The translations under genes were made by a program, and so were the position numbers. The notes under the pieces were generated by a model, which was not told where the DNA came from, made no database searches, and was given only the letters and a program-made list of their open reading frames with translations. This document shows positions 1 to 7,730 of a stretch of 13,387 bases of DNA, piece after piece (position 1 is the stretch's first letter; each line of letters begins with the position of its first letter). Source of the DNA: an uncultured Clostridia bacterium (lineage in GTDB: Bacteria; Bacillota; Clostridia; Peptostreptococcales; Anaerovoracaceae); the NCBI GenBank assembly GCA_934277655.1, contig CAKQVC010000026.1, positions 1 through 13,387 on the forward strand, read 5' to 3'.

Positions 1-113
1 ACGTTGTAGTTGATTTCAAGGGCAACCCGACATTACCGAAGGAACTTGACAGAAGACTCAAGATTTCCGATAACGTAATCAGACACATCATCATCAACAA
101 GGATGCGAAATAG
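1..113 (+). CDS. rpsF: 30S ribosomal protein S6, C-terminal fragment
   Basis: Only the last 36 codons are in the window; the gene starts upstream. The frame beginning at base 3 reads VVVDFKGNPTLPKELDRRLK and continues through an ISDNVIRHIII stretch to a TAG at 111-113, which matches the C-terminal beta strand and tail of bacterial S6. S6 binds 16S rRNA in the platform of the small ribosomal subunit together with S18, whose gene lies two genes downstream. The rpsF-ssb-rpsR order is widespread in Firmicutes and supports the call. The stop codon is 15 nt before the ssb start, so the genes are co-transcribed. Confidence 0.93.
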   Translation, partial: VVVDFKGNPTLPKELDRRLKISDNVIRHIIINKDAK

Positions 114-128
114 GAACGAGGTGCAAGC

Positions 129-578
129 ATGAACAGTGTAGTATTGATTGGCAGGCTGACCAGAGACCCGGAAGTTCGCTATTCTGCCGGCACGCAGATG
201 GCCATCTGCAGATTCGCGGTAGCGATCGACAGACCGCCGAGACAGAACGGTGAAAAGCAGACGGACTTCCCAAATGTTGTCGTATTCGGCAAACAGGCAG
301 AAAACTGCGAGAGATTCCTTGCGAAAGGAAGATTGGTAGGCGTTCAGGGAAGAATACAAACAGGCAGTTATACCAATAAAGATGGTGCAACTGTTTACAC
401 CACGGATGTCGTTGCTGACAGAGTAGAGTTTTTAGAATGGGGAGACAGACCTCAGAACCAGTCCGGACAGAGTTACGGCGGCGGTCAAGGGTACGGTGCA
501 GGCCGTTCACAGAGCCAGCCGGTACAGGATGCAATTCCGGAAGGATTCTCTGAAATCGATGAGGATATTCCATTCTAA
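129..578 (+). CDS. ssb: single-stranded DNA-binding protein
   Basis: This 149-aa protein coats single-stranded DNA during replication, repair and recombination and recruits partners through its tail. The N-terminal ~105 residues form the OB fold: it opens MNSVVLIGRLTRDPEVRY, and further on has the typical NVVVFGKQAENC and GRLVGVQGRIQTGSY segments. A Gly/Gln/Ser-rich linker follows at about residues 107-133. The protein ends in the acidic tip EIDEDIPF, the conserved partner-binding tail. Length and layout fit housekeeping bacterial SSB. The start follows a purine-rich GGAACGAGGTG site. The gene sits between rpsF and rpsR, its usual place in Firmicutes. Confidence 0.97.
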   Translation: MNSVVLIGRLTRDPEVRYSAGTQMAICRFAVAIDRPPRQNGEKQTDFPNVVVFGKQAENCERFLAKGRLVGVQGRIQTGSYTNKDGATVYTTDVVADRVEFLEWGDRPQNQSGQSYGGGQGYGAGRSQSQPVQDAIPEGFSEIDEDIPF

Positions 579-598
579 TAGAAAGGAGATAATGGACC

Positions 599-835
599 AT
601 GATGGATAAAAGACGTGGCGGTGGCATGAGAAGAAAAAAAGTATGCCAGTTCTGCGCTGACAAGACAGAAAGAATTGACTACAAGGATGTAGAAAAATTA
701 AGAAAATACATCACTGAAAGAGGCAAGATCCTTCCGAAGAGAATCACAGGAACTTGCGCTATGCACCAGAGAGAAGTAACAACTGCTATCAAGAGAGCAA
801 GAATCATTGCGTTACTTCCTTATGTTGCAGACTAA
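599..835 (+). CDS. rpsR: 30S ribosomal protein S18
   Basis: This 78-aa basic protein of the small-subunit platform binds 16S rRNA next to S6. It carries the S18 signature: a Cys pair (VCQFCADK, residues 16-19), [20 protein letters not shown], and [20 protein letters not shown] followed by [12 protein letters not shown] strong site, GAAAGGAGAT at 581-590, sits about 8 nt upstream. ATG codons at 599 and 602 are both possible starts and differ by one Met. The C-x2-C pair, plus a further Cys at residue 53, suggests a zinc-binding-type S18; this is an inference. It is the last gene of the operon and is followed by a terminator. Confidence 0.97.
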   Translation: MMDKRRGGGMRRKKVCQFCADKTERIDYKDVEKLRKYITERGKILPKRITGTCAMHQREVTTAIKRARIIALLPYVAD

Positions 836-887
836 CTTTTAACAGATACGAAAAGTAATAGAAATCAAATAATCATAAAGTACATTG

Positions 888-915
888 AAAGCAGACCTTC
901 GGGTCTGCTTTTTTT
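888..915 (+). terminator. Rho-independent terminator of the rpsF-ssb-rpsR operon
   Basis: A perfect 7-bp stem GCAGACC (891-897) and GGTCTGC (902-908) encloses a TTCG tetraloop and runs directly into seven T residues (909-915). AAA before the stem can pair with the first Ts and extend it to 10 bp. It lies about 50 nt after the rpsR stop. This is a canonical intrinsic terminator on the + strand. Confidence 0.95.
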
Positions 916-1037
916 CATGCCGTGACCTGGGAGCTCGGAGTTTCCTATGTTTTTGCTACAATCTGGGAGGCTGTGTTTTCTATCTTTTCATGCCGTGATC
1001 CGGGAGTGAGTCGTTTCCCATGTTTTCATGACGAAAG
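912..1037 (+). repeat. imperfect direct repeat, 73-bp period
   Basis: CATGCCGTGACCTGGGAG (916-933) recurs as CATGCCGTGATCCGGGAG (989-1006), 16 of 18 identical. The flanking T-rich bases also match, and a downstream TTTCCTATGTTTT / TTTCCCATGTTTT segment (about 941-953 and 1014-1026) keeps the spacing. A shorter degenerate TTTTCATGACG at 1023 may be a third start. No open reading frame covers it. Together with the leader that follows, this makes the gene-free stretch 838-1157. Function unknown. Confidence 0.6.
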
Positions 1038-1056
1038 TGGGCAATAAGAGCATGTA

Positions 1057-1114
1057 GTTTTCCCGAAAACAAACAGATATAATTAAAAAGAGAAATTGAG
1101 TACATAAAAATGTA
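1057..1114 (+). promoter_or_regulatory. candidate hutH promoter with two inverted repeats
   Basis: A perfect -10 hexamer TATAAT lies at 1078-1083, about 75 nt before the hutH start. The -35 region at the proper distance is poor (TAGTTT, 1055-1060), as often seen in activated or regulated promoters. A perfect inverted repeat GTTTTC-CC-GAAAAC (1057-1070) overlaps the -35 position. A second one, TACAT-AAAA-ATGTA (1101-1114), lies just after the expected start of transcription. Both are plausible operator sites for a dimeric repressor. Assignment to any regulator is inference. Confidence 0.4.
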
Positions 1115-1157
1115 TGATCTTTCATGATGATGTGTGTTTATGAAATGGAGAAAAAAT

Positions 1158-2699
1158 ATGACAGTGCTTTTGAATGGAAGAGACCTGACCATCGATCAGG
1201 TCATCGAAGTATGCAGGAATCACGAAAAAACAGCATTAGCCCCGGAGGCGGAAGAGGCTGTAAAAAAAGCACGGGCATTTGTAGAAAGAAAGGTTGCGGA
1301 CAAAGCAGTCATATACGGGCTGACTACCGGTTTTGGAAAGTTTTCCGATGTTTCGATTTCTACGGAACAGACTGCAAAACTTCAAAAAAATCTGATTATG
1401 TCCCATACATGCGCCCTGGGAAAACCCTATGAACAAAAATATGTCAGAGCAGCTATGCTCCTCAGAGCGAATTCTCTGGCAAGAGGACATTCCGGCATTC
1501 GTCTGGAAACCCTTCAGACATTGCTGGACATGCTGAATGCAGGAATCCATCCACTGGTTCCCGAAAAAGGATCGGTCGGAGCATCCGGCGACCTGGCACC
1601 TCTTTCCTGTATCGCACTGGGGCTGATCGGCATGGGGCAGGTGGAATACCAGGGGAACATTATGGAAGCACAGGAAGCATTCCGCATGGCAGATCTGAAG
1701 TCGGTCGAGCTGGCATCGAAAGAGGGACTGGCTCTCAACAACGGAACACAGATGCTGACAGCCGTAGGTTTAAATACCCTTTATGATGCCATGAAACTTA
1801 CAAAAATTGCCGATATTGCAGGAGCGTTGACCGGTGAGGCTATGCATGCCATCGGGAAAGCATACGATCCTAAGACCCATGTACTGCGGGGACATCCGGG
1901 ACAGATGGATGCGGCGCAAAATATGCGTAGCCTGCTTTCCGGTTCGAAGAATGTTTTGCCGTTTCAGCAAGGTAAGGTGCAGGACCCTTATTCTCAGCGA
2001 TGTCTGCCACAGATCCATGGGGCGTCCAGAGATGCCATCCGCTATGTATACGAAGCAGTCAACAGGGAGATTAATGCTGTAACGGATAATCCGATTGTCT
2101 TCCCGGAGGAAGAGGAAGTTGTTTCCGGTGGAAATTTTCACGGACAGCCGATGGCACTTGCGTTTGACTTTCTAAAAATTGCGATTTCTGAGCTTGCCAG
2201 CGTATCGGAACGCAGACAGGAACGGATGGTAAACCCGGCACTTTCGGAAGGACTTCCGGCATTTCTTGTGAAGAATGGTGGTCTGAATTCCGGCTATATG
2301 ATCGCCCAGTATGCGGCAGCTTCCATGGTATCCGAAAACAAAGTTTATGACCATCCGGCATGTGTAGATTCCATTCCGACATCTGCAAATCAGGAAGACC
2401 ATGTATCTATGGGAGCAACTTCAGCAAGAACAGCGGCTATGGTGCTGGATAACGCACAGAAAGTCATCGGCATTGAGCTTTCGACAGCAGTGCAGGCAAT
2501 CTGGCTCAGGCAGGAACTTGGAGAACACGGCATTGACTATCTGGCACCGGCAACACGGGCAGCTTATGACTTTATCCGGCAGACGATTCCACCGGTTGAA
2601 GAGGATGTTATCATGCATGACCAGCTTCAAAAATTTGATGAAATGGTAAAGGATGGATCGATCCTGGCGGCAGTCGAAAAGATCGTAAAGCTGAAGTAA
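1158..2699 (+). CDS. hutH: histidine ammonia-lyase
   Basis: Catalyses the first step of histidine breakdown, non-oxidative removal of ammonia from L-histidine to give trans-urocanate, in the cytoplasm. From ATG 1158 the product is 513 aa, the normal size for HutH. The segment VGASGDLAPLSCIALGLIG contains the Ala-Ser-Gly triad that cyclises into the MIO electrophile. With this start it falls at residues 142-144, the same numbering as the well-studied Pseudomonas enzyme, which supports the start. GGAG at 1147-1150 is well placed. Upstream in-frame starts (GTG 1134, ATG 1140) would add a few residues and have no better ribosome binding site. Other family segments include LTTGFGKFSDV near the N-terminus, EGLALNNGTQ, a YSQRCLPQIHGA segment and NFHGQPMALAFD. 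First gene of the hut operon; 80 nt precede hutU. Confidence 0.97.
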   Translation: MTVLLNGRDLTIDQVIEVCRNHEKTALAPEAEEAVKKARAFVERKVADKAVIYGLTTGFGKFSDVSISTEQTAKLQKNLIMSHTCALGKPYEQKYVRAAMLLRANSLARGHSGIRLETLQTLLDMLNAGIHPLVPEKGSVGASGDLAPLSCIALGLIGMGQVEYQGNIMEAQEAFRMADLKSVELASKEGLALNNGTQMLTAVGLNTLYDAMKLTKIADIAGALTGEAMHAIGKAYDPKTHVLRGHPGQMDAAQNMRSLLSGSKNVLPFQQGKVQDPYSQRCLPQIHGASRDAIRYVYEAVNREINAVTDNPIVFPEEEEVVSGGNFHGQPMALAFDFLKIAISELASVSERRQERMVNPALSEGLPAFLVKNGGLNSGYMIAQYAAASMVSENKVYDHPACVDSIPTSANQEDHVSMGATSARTAAMVLDNAQKVIGIELSTAVQAIWLRQELGEHGIDYLAPATRAAYDFIRQTIPPVEEDVIMHDQLQKFDEMVKDGSILAAVEKIVKLK

Positions 2700-2779
2700 A
2701 CAGGACAGCAGGGATGCTTTCAAGGAAAACAGACAGCTCTGACAGCCAGGCGAGATGGAAAAAACAGGGAGGGGTTTAA

Positions 2780-4804
2780 ATGTTAAAAAACGAGGAAATC
2801 ATGCGTGAGATGCACATTCAGCTGGGAAAGGATTATCCAGACTATCCGGAGTTCAAAAAAGATATACGGCGGGCACCGGACCGAGGATTCCGCCTGACCA
2901 AAGCCCAGACAAAAATTGCGCTGAAAAACGCTTTGCGCTATGTTCCGGAAGAACTGCACGAAAAACTGGCACCGGAATTTCTGGAAGAGCTGACAACACG
3001 GGGAAGAATCTATGCATATCGCTACAGACCGGAAGGTCGGATCTACGGAAGACCCATTGAAGAATATAAAGGAAAATGTCTTGCGGGCAGGGCATTTCAA
3101 GTCATGATCGATAACAACCTGGATTTTGAAGTAGCGCTATATCCATATGAACTGGTTACTTATGGCGAAACAGGGCAGGTGTGCCAGAACTGGCTGCAGT
3201 ACCGATTGATAAAGAAGTATCTGGAGGAACTGACGGACGAGCAGACTTTGGTTGTGGAATCAGGTCATCCGCTGGGGCTGTTTCCATCGAAGCCGTCTGC
3301 ACCAAGAGTCATTATTACCAACTCCATGATGGTGGGGTTGTATGATAATCCGGATGACTGGGAGATTGCAGAAGAAATGGGCGTTGCCAATTATGGTCAG
3401 ATGACGGCAGGCGGTTGGATGTACATAGGACCGCAGGGAATCGTTCATGGTACATTTAATACAATCCTCAATGCAGGGAGAAAAGAACTGGGTGTTCCGG
3501 AAGATGGAGATCTGAGCGGATACACTTTTGTTTCATCCGGACTGGGAGGTATGAGCGGAGCACAGCCCAAAGCAGCCAATATTGCCAATGCGGTAGGGAT
3601 CTTTGCGGAGGTCGATGGATCCAGAATTGAAACCAGGCATAAACAAGGATGGGTCGATGTTGTTTTGGATGATCTGGAGGAAGTTTTCAGGCTGGCTGAT
3701 GAAAAAAGGGCGGCGAAAGAAACAGTTTCGATTGCATATCATGGCAATATCGTAGATCTGCTGGAAGCTGCAGTGGAGAAGGATTTTCACATTGACCTGC
3801 TTTCTGACCAGACATCCTGCCATAATGTGTACAGCGGCGGCTACTGCCCGGCAGGGATGAGATTTGAGGAGCGGACAAAAGCTCTGCATGAGAATAGAGA
3901 AAACTTTTGCAGGGAAGTTGACAAAACCCTTCACAGGCACTATCATGCGATCAAAACGCTGACCGAACGAGGAACCTATTTCTTTGATTATGGCAATTCC
4001 TTTATGAAAGCTATGTATGATGCAGGGATTAAGGAAATATCCAGGAACGGATACGATGACAAAGATGGATTTATCTGGCCGTCTTATGTGGAGGATATTA
4101 TGGGACCAATCTTGTTTGATTATGGATATGGACCGTTCCGCTGGGTCTGCTTGTCAGGAAAGCCTGCGGATCTGGAAATCACTGACCGGGCAGCAATGGG
4201 CTGCATCGATCCGAATCGCAGAGCGCAGGACAGAGACAACTGGGTCTGGATCCGGGACGCTGTAAAGCATAAGTTGGTAGTAGGAACGCAGGCAAGGATT
4301 CTCTATCAGGATGCAGAGGGCAGACGCAATATCGCACTGGCATTTAACAAACTGGTTCGAGAAGGACAGATCGGGCCGGTCATGCTTGGAAGAGATCACC
4401 ATGATGTCTCCGGAACCGATTCGCCATTTCGGGAAACATCGAATATCAAGGATGGATCGAATGTAATGGCAGATATGGCAGTGCAGTGTTTCGCAGGAAA
4501 TGCAGCAAGAGGGATGTCTCTTTGCGCCCTCCATAATGGCGGAGGTGTAGGTATCGGCAAGGCAGTCAATGGAGGATTTGGACTTTTGCTGGATGGAAGC
4601 CAGAGAGTTGATGAAATCATCCGGTCTGCGATGATGTGGGATGTTATGGGCGGTGTTGCCAGAAGAAGCTGGGCGAGAAATATAAATGCCCTATCAACAG
4701 CCGCAGAATATAATCAAAACTATGCAGGAAAAGGACATATTACGATTCCATTCCTTGCCAGTGATGAAATAGTTGACAAAACTGTTGATAAGTTTGTAAA
4801 ATAA
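2780..4804 (+). CDS. hutU: urocanate hydratase (urocanase), long form
   Basis: Adds water to urocanate to give 4-imidazolone-5-propionate, using tightly bound NAD+ as an electrophile. At 674 aa it is clearly longer than the ~555-aa enzyme of Pseudomonas or Bacillus and close to animal UROC1 (~676 aa). Recognisable blocks are SGHPLGLFPS (161-170), YGQMTAGGWMYIGPQGIVHG (205-224), the NAD-binding SSGLGGMSGAQ (252-262), SDQTSCHN (342-349), GPFRWVCLSG (451-460), RDHHDVSGTDSPFRETSNI (538-556) and ALHNGGGVG (583-591). The classical signature F-Q-G-L-P-x-R-I-C-W aligns with VVGTQARILYQ, so residue 508 is Leu (codon 4301-4303), not the signature Cys. The recalled human sequence has the same substitution, so this is a subfamily trait rather than damage. 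GGGAGGGG at 2767-2774 is a strong ribosome binding site. Second gene of the hut operon. Confidence 0.96.
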   Translation: MLKNEEIMREMHIQLGKDYPDYPEFKKDIRRAPDRGFRLTKAQTKIALKNALRYVPEELHEKLAPEFLEELTTRGRIYAYRYRPEGRIYGRPIEEYKGKCLAGRAFQVMIDNNLDFEVALYPYELVTYGETGQVCQNWLQYRLIKKYLEELTDEQTLVVESGHPLGLFPSKPSAPRVIITNSMMVGLYDNPDDWEIAEEMGVANYGQMTAGGWMYIGPQGIVHGTFNTILNAGRKELGVPEDGDLSGYTFVSSGLGGMSGAQPKAANIANAVGIFAEVDGSRIETRHKQGWVDVVLDDLEEVFRLADEKRAAKETVSIAYHGNIVDLLEAAVEKDFHIDLLSDQTSCHNVYSGGYCPAGMRFEERTKALHENRENFCREVDKTLHRHYHAIKTLTERGTYFFDYGNSFMKAMYDAGIKEISRNGYDDKDGFIWPSYVEDIMGPILFDYGYGPFRWVCLSGKPADLEITDRAAMGCIDPNRRAQDRDNWVWIRDAVKHKLVVGTQARILYQDAEGRRNIALAFNKLVREGQIGPVMLGRDHHDVSGTDSPFRETSNIKDGSNVMADMAVQCFAGNAARGMSLCALHNGGGVGIGKAVNGGFGLLLDGSQRVDEIIRSAMMWDVMGGVARRSWARNINALSTAAEYNQNYAGKGHITIPFLASDEIVDKTVDKFVK

Positions 4805-4826
4805 CAGAAGACAGGCAGATGAAAGC

Positions 4827-6065
4827 ATGAGCAATGTATTGATAAAAAATATAGGCCGGCTGCAGACACCGGTCGGAAGCTATCCCCACAAAGGAAAGAA
4901 ACAAGGAGAAAACCGGAAACTGGATCATGCCGCAATTTTTATTGAAAATGGCAGGATTGCAGAGATCACATCCGGCGGCAGGCTGCCGCAAGGAGCAGAA
5001 AAGGCGGATGCGATAGTCGATGCCGCGCAAAATCTGGTCACTCCGGGGCTTGTGGACGGGCATACGCATATAGTTTTCGGGGGATACCGGCAGCAGGAAC
5101 TACCGTTGAAACTAAGCGGGAAAGGCTATCTGGACATCCTGCGGGCAGGCGGCGGGATTCCCGATACGGTAAAGAAAACCCGGAAGGCAGATTTTGCGGA
5201 GCTTTATAACAAGACGAAGAAATTTCTGGATGAAATGATGCACCTTGGCGTAACGACCTGCGAGGCGAAAAGTGGATATGGAATCAACCTGGAAACAGAA
5301 GTCAAATTATTGAAAGTCTTAAAAAAACTGAAGGAAGAGCATCCGATGGATCTTGTTTCTACTTTCATGCCGGCTCATGTGGTGCTGCCGGAATGGGAGG
5401 GCAGAGAGGACGAGTTCATCGAGTATTGCATCCAGGAAATGATGCCTTATGTCAAAGATCGGGGGCTTGCGGAGTTTGTCGATATTTTTACCGAGGATTC
5501 CGTGTTCAATGTGGAGCAGAGCAGACGATACCTGCAGGCAGCCAAAAAGCTGGGCTTTGGGCTTAAAATCCATGCAGATGAGATTGCGGCTATTGGCGGC
5601 AGCGCTTTGGCAGGAAAAATGCGAGCTGCATCGGCAGAGCATCTGATCGTTATCGATGACGCCGGAATGGCTTCGATGGCAGAAGGTGGAACCATTGCGA
5701 TGTGTCTTCCTGCAACGTCTTTTTATCTGGGTGCAGACTATGCTCCGGTAAGGCGGATGGTGGATGAATATGAAATACCGGTTGCACTGGCTTCCGACTT
5801 TAATCCGGGATCCTGTCCATCGTTGAACCTGCAGTTTGTTATGAATCTGGGCTATCTGAAATATGGGATGAGCCCGGAGGAAGTCCTGACGGCGGTAACC
5901 ATCAACCCTGCTTGTGCCATCGGCAGGGGGAATCTGGTGGGAACGCTGGAAGAAGGAAAACAGGCAGATCTGGTCATCTGGGATGCACCGGATATGGAAA
6001 TGCTGTGTTACCGGTTTGGCTCCAATATGACACTTCAGACAATAAAGAAAGGAACGATAGTATAA
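4827..6065 (+). CDS. hutI: imidazolonepropionase
   Basis: Hydrolyses 4-imidazolone-5-propionate to N-formimino-L-glutamate, the third step of histidine degradation. The 412-aa product is a metal-dependent amidohydrolase of normal length. The metal-binding HTH motif is in GLVDGHTHIVFGG (His79, His81), followed by KIHADE (His249), SAEHL (His272) and ASDFNPG (Asp324), the expected ligand and catalytic set. The C-terminal KQADLVIWD strand closes the composite beta domain typical of amidohydrolases. The start is 22 nt after the hutU stop; its ribosome binding site is weak (AGG near 4813), so translation may be partly coupled to hutU. The stop is separated by one base from the fchA start. Confidence 0.97.
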   Translation: MSNVLIKNIGRLQTPVGSYPHKGKKQGENRKLDHAAIFIENGRIAEITSGGRLPQGAEKADAIVDAAQNLVTPGLVDGHTHIVFGGYRQQELPLKLSGKGYLDILRAGGGIPDTVKKTRKADFAELYNKTKKFLDEMMHLGVTTCEAKSGYGINLETEVKLLKVLKKLKEEHPMDLVSTFMPAHVVLPEWEGREDEFIEYCIQEMMPYVKDRGLAEFVDIFTEDSVFNVEQSRRYLQAAKKLGFGLKIHADEIAAIGGSALAGKMRAASAEHLIVIDDAGMASMAEGGTIAMCLPATSFYLGADYAPVRRMVDEYEIPVALASDFNPGSCPSLNLQFVMNLGYLKYGMSPEEVLTAVTINPACAIGRGNLVGTLEEGKQADLVIWDAPDMEMLCYRFGSNMTLQTIKKGTIV

Positions 6066-6066
6066 A

Positions 6067-6690
6067 ATGAAATTAGCAGAAATGACGATCAAAGATTATT
6101 TAGACGTATTAAAATCGGATGCACCGGCACCGGGAGGCGGCTCTGTCAGTGCATTGACGGCGGCACAGGGAATCGGGCTGGTTTCCATGGTCTGTGAACT
6201 GACCATCGGTAAAGAACGATATAAGGATTTTGAAGAGGGCTGCCTGAAAGCCGGAGAAGAGGCAGTAAAACTCCTTGCAGAGCTGACGGAAGGTATTGAT
6301 AAGGACACGGCGGCATTTACAAAGGTATCGGCAGCTTATAAAATGCCAAAGAGTACCGATGAGGAAAAAGCGATCAGAAGCAAGGCAATCGCAGAGGCAA
6401 CACTGACGGCAACCGAAGTTCCGTTTGAGATGCTGGAATTATGTCTGCAGGGATTGAAAGTGACCGAGAGCCTCGTGGGAAAATCGAATCCGAATGCGTC
6501 TTCGGATCTGGGAGTTGCGGCTTTGAACCTGCTGGCAGGCATCAAGGGTGCATGGCTGAATGTAAGCATCAATCTTCCGAGTGTAAAAGATGAAGAGGCG
6601 AAAAAGAAGTTTGCGGCCGGAAAAGAAATTGTAGCAGAGGCAGAAACTCTGGCTTTAAAAATTTATCAGGACGTTCTGGAGAATCTGTAG
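6067..6690 (+). CDS. fchA: formimidoyltetrahydrofolate cyclodeaminase
   Basis: Converts 5-formimino-tetrahydrofolate to 5,10-methenyl-THF and ammonia, moving the histidine-derived one-carbon unit into the folate pool. The 207-aa, mostly helical product is the stand-alone equivalent of the C-terminal domain of animal FTCD. It begins with MTIKDYLDVLKSDAPAPGGG followed by SVSALTAAQG; the PAPGGGS loop is the family signature. SNPNASSDLGVAALNLLAGI (residues 144-163) is another conserved segment. It starts one base after the hutI stop, with AAAGAAAGGAA inside the hutI end as ribosome binding site, so it is co-translated in the operon. In a histidine operon this role is more likely than the serine-cycle or purine-fermentation roles this family also has. 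Confidence 0.93.
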   Translation: MKLAEMTIKDYLDVLKSDAPAPGGGSVSALTAAQGIGLVSMVCELTIGKERYKDFEEGCLKAGEEAVKLLAELTEGIDKDTAAFTKVSAAYKMPKSTDEEKAIRSKAIAEATLTATEVPFEMLELCLQGLKVTESLVGKSNPNASSDLGVAALNLLAGIKGAWLNVSINLPSVKDEEAKKKFAAGKEIVAEAETLALKIYQDVLENL

Positions 6691-6743
6691 AAGATATTTT
6701 GCGGCGAAAAATGTCAGGAAAACCGACAGGAAAGGAGTGCGAA

Positions 6744-7640
6744 ATGACTCAGATCATTGAAAGTATCCCGAATATTTCGGAGGGCAGGGATCAGGAGGTA
6801 ATTGAAGCGTGTGTGGATCAGATCCGGTCGACGCCGGGATGTACGTTGCTGAATTATTCTTCGGATCCCAATCACAATCGGACGGTTATCACGTATATCG
6901 GCGATGGGAAAGGCGTGGAAGAGGCCAGTGTGAAGCTTGCGAAGAAGGCGGTGGAGCTGATCGATCTGACGAAACACACCGGGGAGCATCCGAGGATGGG
7001 CTGCGTGGATGTCATGCCGTTTGTGCCGGTAAAGGATGCGTCCAACGAGGATTGCATCGAGCTTTCAATGACAGTCGGAAAGCGGATCGCCGGCGAGGCG
7101 GATCTGCCGGTTTTCTTGTATGAACTATCTGCATCAAGTCCGCAGCGAAAGAACCTGGCTGCCATTCGAAAAGGACAGTTTGAGGGCATGGCGGAGAAAG
7201 TGCAGAAGGAAGAGTGGGAGCCGGATTTTGGGGGCAGGCGCATTCATCCGACCGGCGGTGTCGTTGCGGTGGGTGCAAGGCCGCCGCTGGTCGCTTATAA
7301 TCTGAATCTGAACACCTCGGATGTGCAGATCGCAAAAAAGATCGCCGGGATCATCCGTGAAAAAGACGGCGGGCTCCGATGCGTCAAGGCAATGGGATTT
7401 TTGCTCGAGGACAGGGGAATTGCTCAGGTTTCCATCAACATGACGGATTTTAGGGTAACTCCGCTGTACCGTGTGACCGAACTGGTCAAAGCCGAAGCAA
7501 GGCGATACGGCGTGCAGGTGACCGGTACGGAAATTGTCGGACTCTGCCCGATGAAAGCGCTGATCGATGCTGCAGAATATTATTTACAGATTGAAAACTT
7601 TGATTTTGAAAGACAGGTCTTGGAAAATTACCTGTTATAG
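6744..7640 (+). CDS. ftcD: glutamate formimidoyltransferase
   Basis: Transfers the formimino group of N-formimino-L-glutamate to tetrahydrofolate, releasing L-glutamate; the product feeds FchA. From ATG 6744 the protein is 298 aa, the size of the transferase half of FTCD, with its N- and C-terminal subdomains at about 3-178 and 180-295. It opens with ESIPNISEGRD and contains HTGEHPRMGCVDVMPF, where the catalytic His falls at residue 82 as in animal FTCD. This numbering and the strong AAAGGAGTG site at 6731-6739 favour this start over the in-frame ATG at 6699, which would add 15 unconserved residues. Last gene of the hut operon. Its stop is immediately followed by two hairpin elements. Confidence 0.95.
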   Translation: MTQIIESIPNISEGRDQEVIEACVDQIRSTPGCTLLNYSSDPNHNRTVITYIGDGKGVEEASVKLAKKAVELIDLTKHTGEHPRMGCVDVMPFVPVKDASNEDCIELSMTVGKRIAGEADLPVFLYELSASSPQRKNLAAIRKGQFEGMAEKVQKEEWEPDFGGRRIHPTGGVVAVGARPPLVAYNLNLNTSDVQIAKKIAGIIREKDGGLRCVKAMGFLLEDRGIAQVSINMTDFRVTPLYRVTELVKAEARRYGVQVTGTEIVGLCPMKALIDAAEYYLQIENFDFERQVLENYLL

Positions 7641-7648
7641 TGTATAAT
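7620..7648 (+). promoter_or_regulatory. candidate promoter at the ftcD end
   Basis: TTGGAA (7620-7625) and TATAAT (7643-7648) are separated by 17 nt, a good sigma-A-type spacing. The -10 overlaps the first bases of the 50-bp hairpin element that follows. It could drive the gntR-sortase pair, about 180 nt upstream of the gntR start. A second TATAAT (7728-7733) precedes the second element but has only a weak -35 (TTTTGA at 16 nt). Prediction only. Confidence 0.4.
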
Positions 7649-7695
7649 GGTTCTTGCGATCATGCTTACGGCGTTGCCGCGAGGTAAGAACCATT
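7646..7695 (+). repeat. 50-bp hairpin element, copy 1
   Basis: Terminal inverted arms AATGGTTCTT (7646-7655) and AAGAACCATT (7686-7695) are perfect 10-bp complements. An inner CGGC-GTT-GCCG hairpin (7669-7679) can form within them. CTTAC (7665-7669) can alternatively pair with GTAAG (7684-7688), so more than one fold is possible. The element lies between ftcD and gntR and is nearly repeated 85 bp downstream. Confidence 0.8.
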
Positions 7696-7730
7696 GAATC
7701 ACTCGTTTTGAAGGACTTGGGGAGTGGTAT

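Noticed and set aside
94..663. 189-codon minus-strand frame across ssb and rpsR
   Set aside because: Antisense to two certain genes; composition is that of a shadow frame.
912..1037. CRISPR array from the repeated CATGCCGTGA blocks
   Set aside because: Only two clear copies, imperfect, with related rather than unique sequence between them and no cas genes.
1057..1070. Catabolite-repression (cre) site before hutH
   Set aside because: The inverted repeat lacks the TG...CA ends and central CG spacing of the cre consensus.
1134..2699. Longer hutH starting at GTG 1134
   Set aside because: GGAG is correctly placed for ATG 1158, and the MIO triad takes the family numbering 142-144 only with that start.
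5319..6092. 257-codon open frame on the minus strand opposite hutI
   Set aside because: It is fully antisense to a clearly conserved gene, has no family resemblance, is rich in His, Cys and Arg as shadow frames are, and has no convincing ribosome binding site.
6699..7640. Longer ftcD starting at ATG 6699
   Set aside because: The extra 15 residues are not conserved in character, the strong AAAGGAGTG site serves ATG 6744, and catalytic His82 numbering fits the shorter form.
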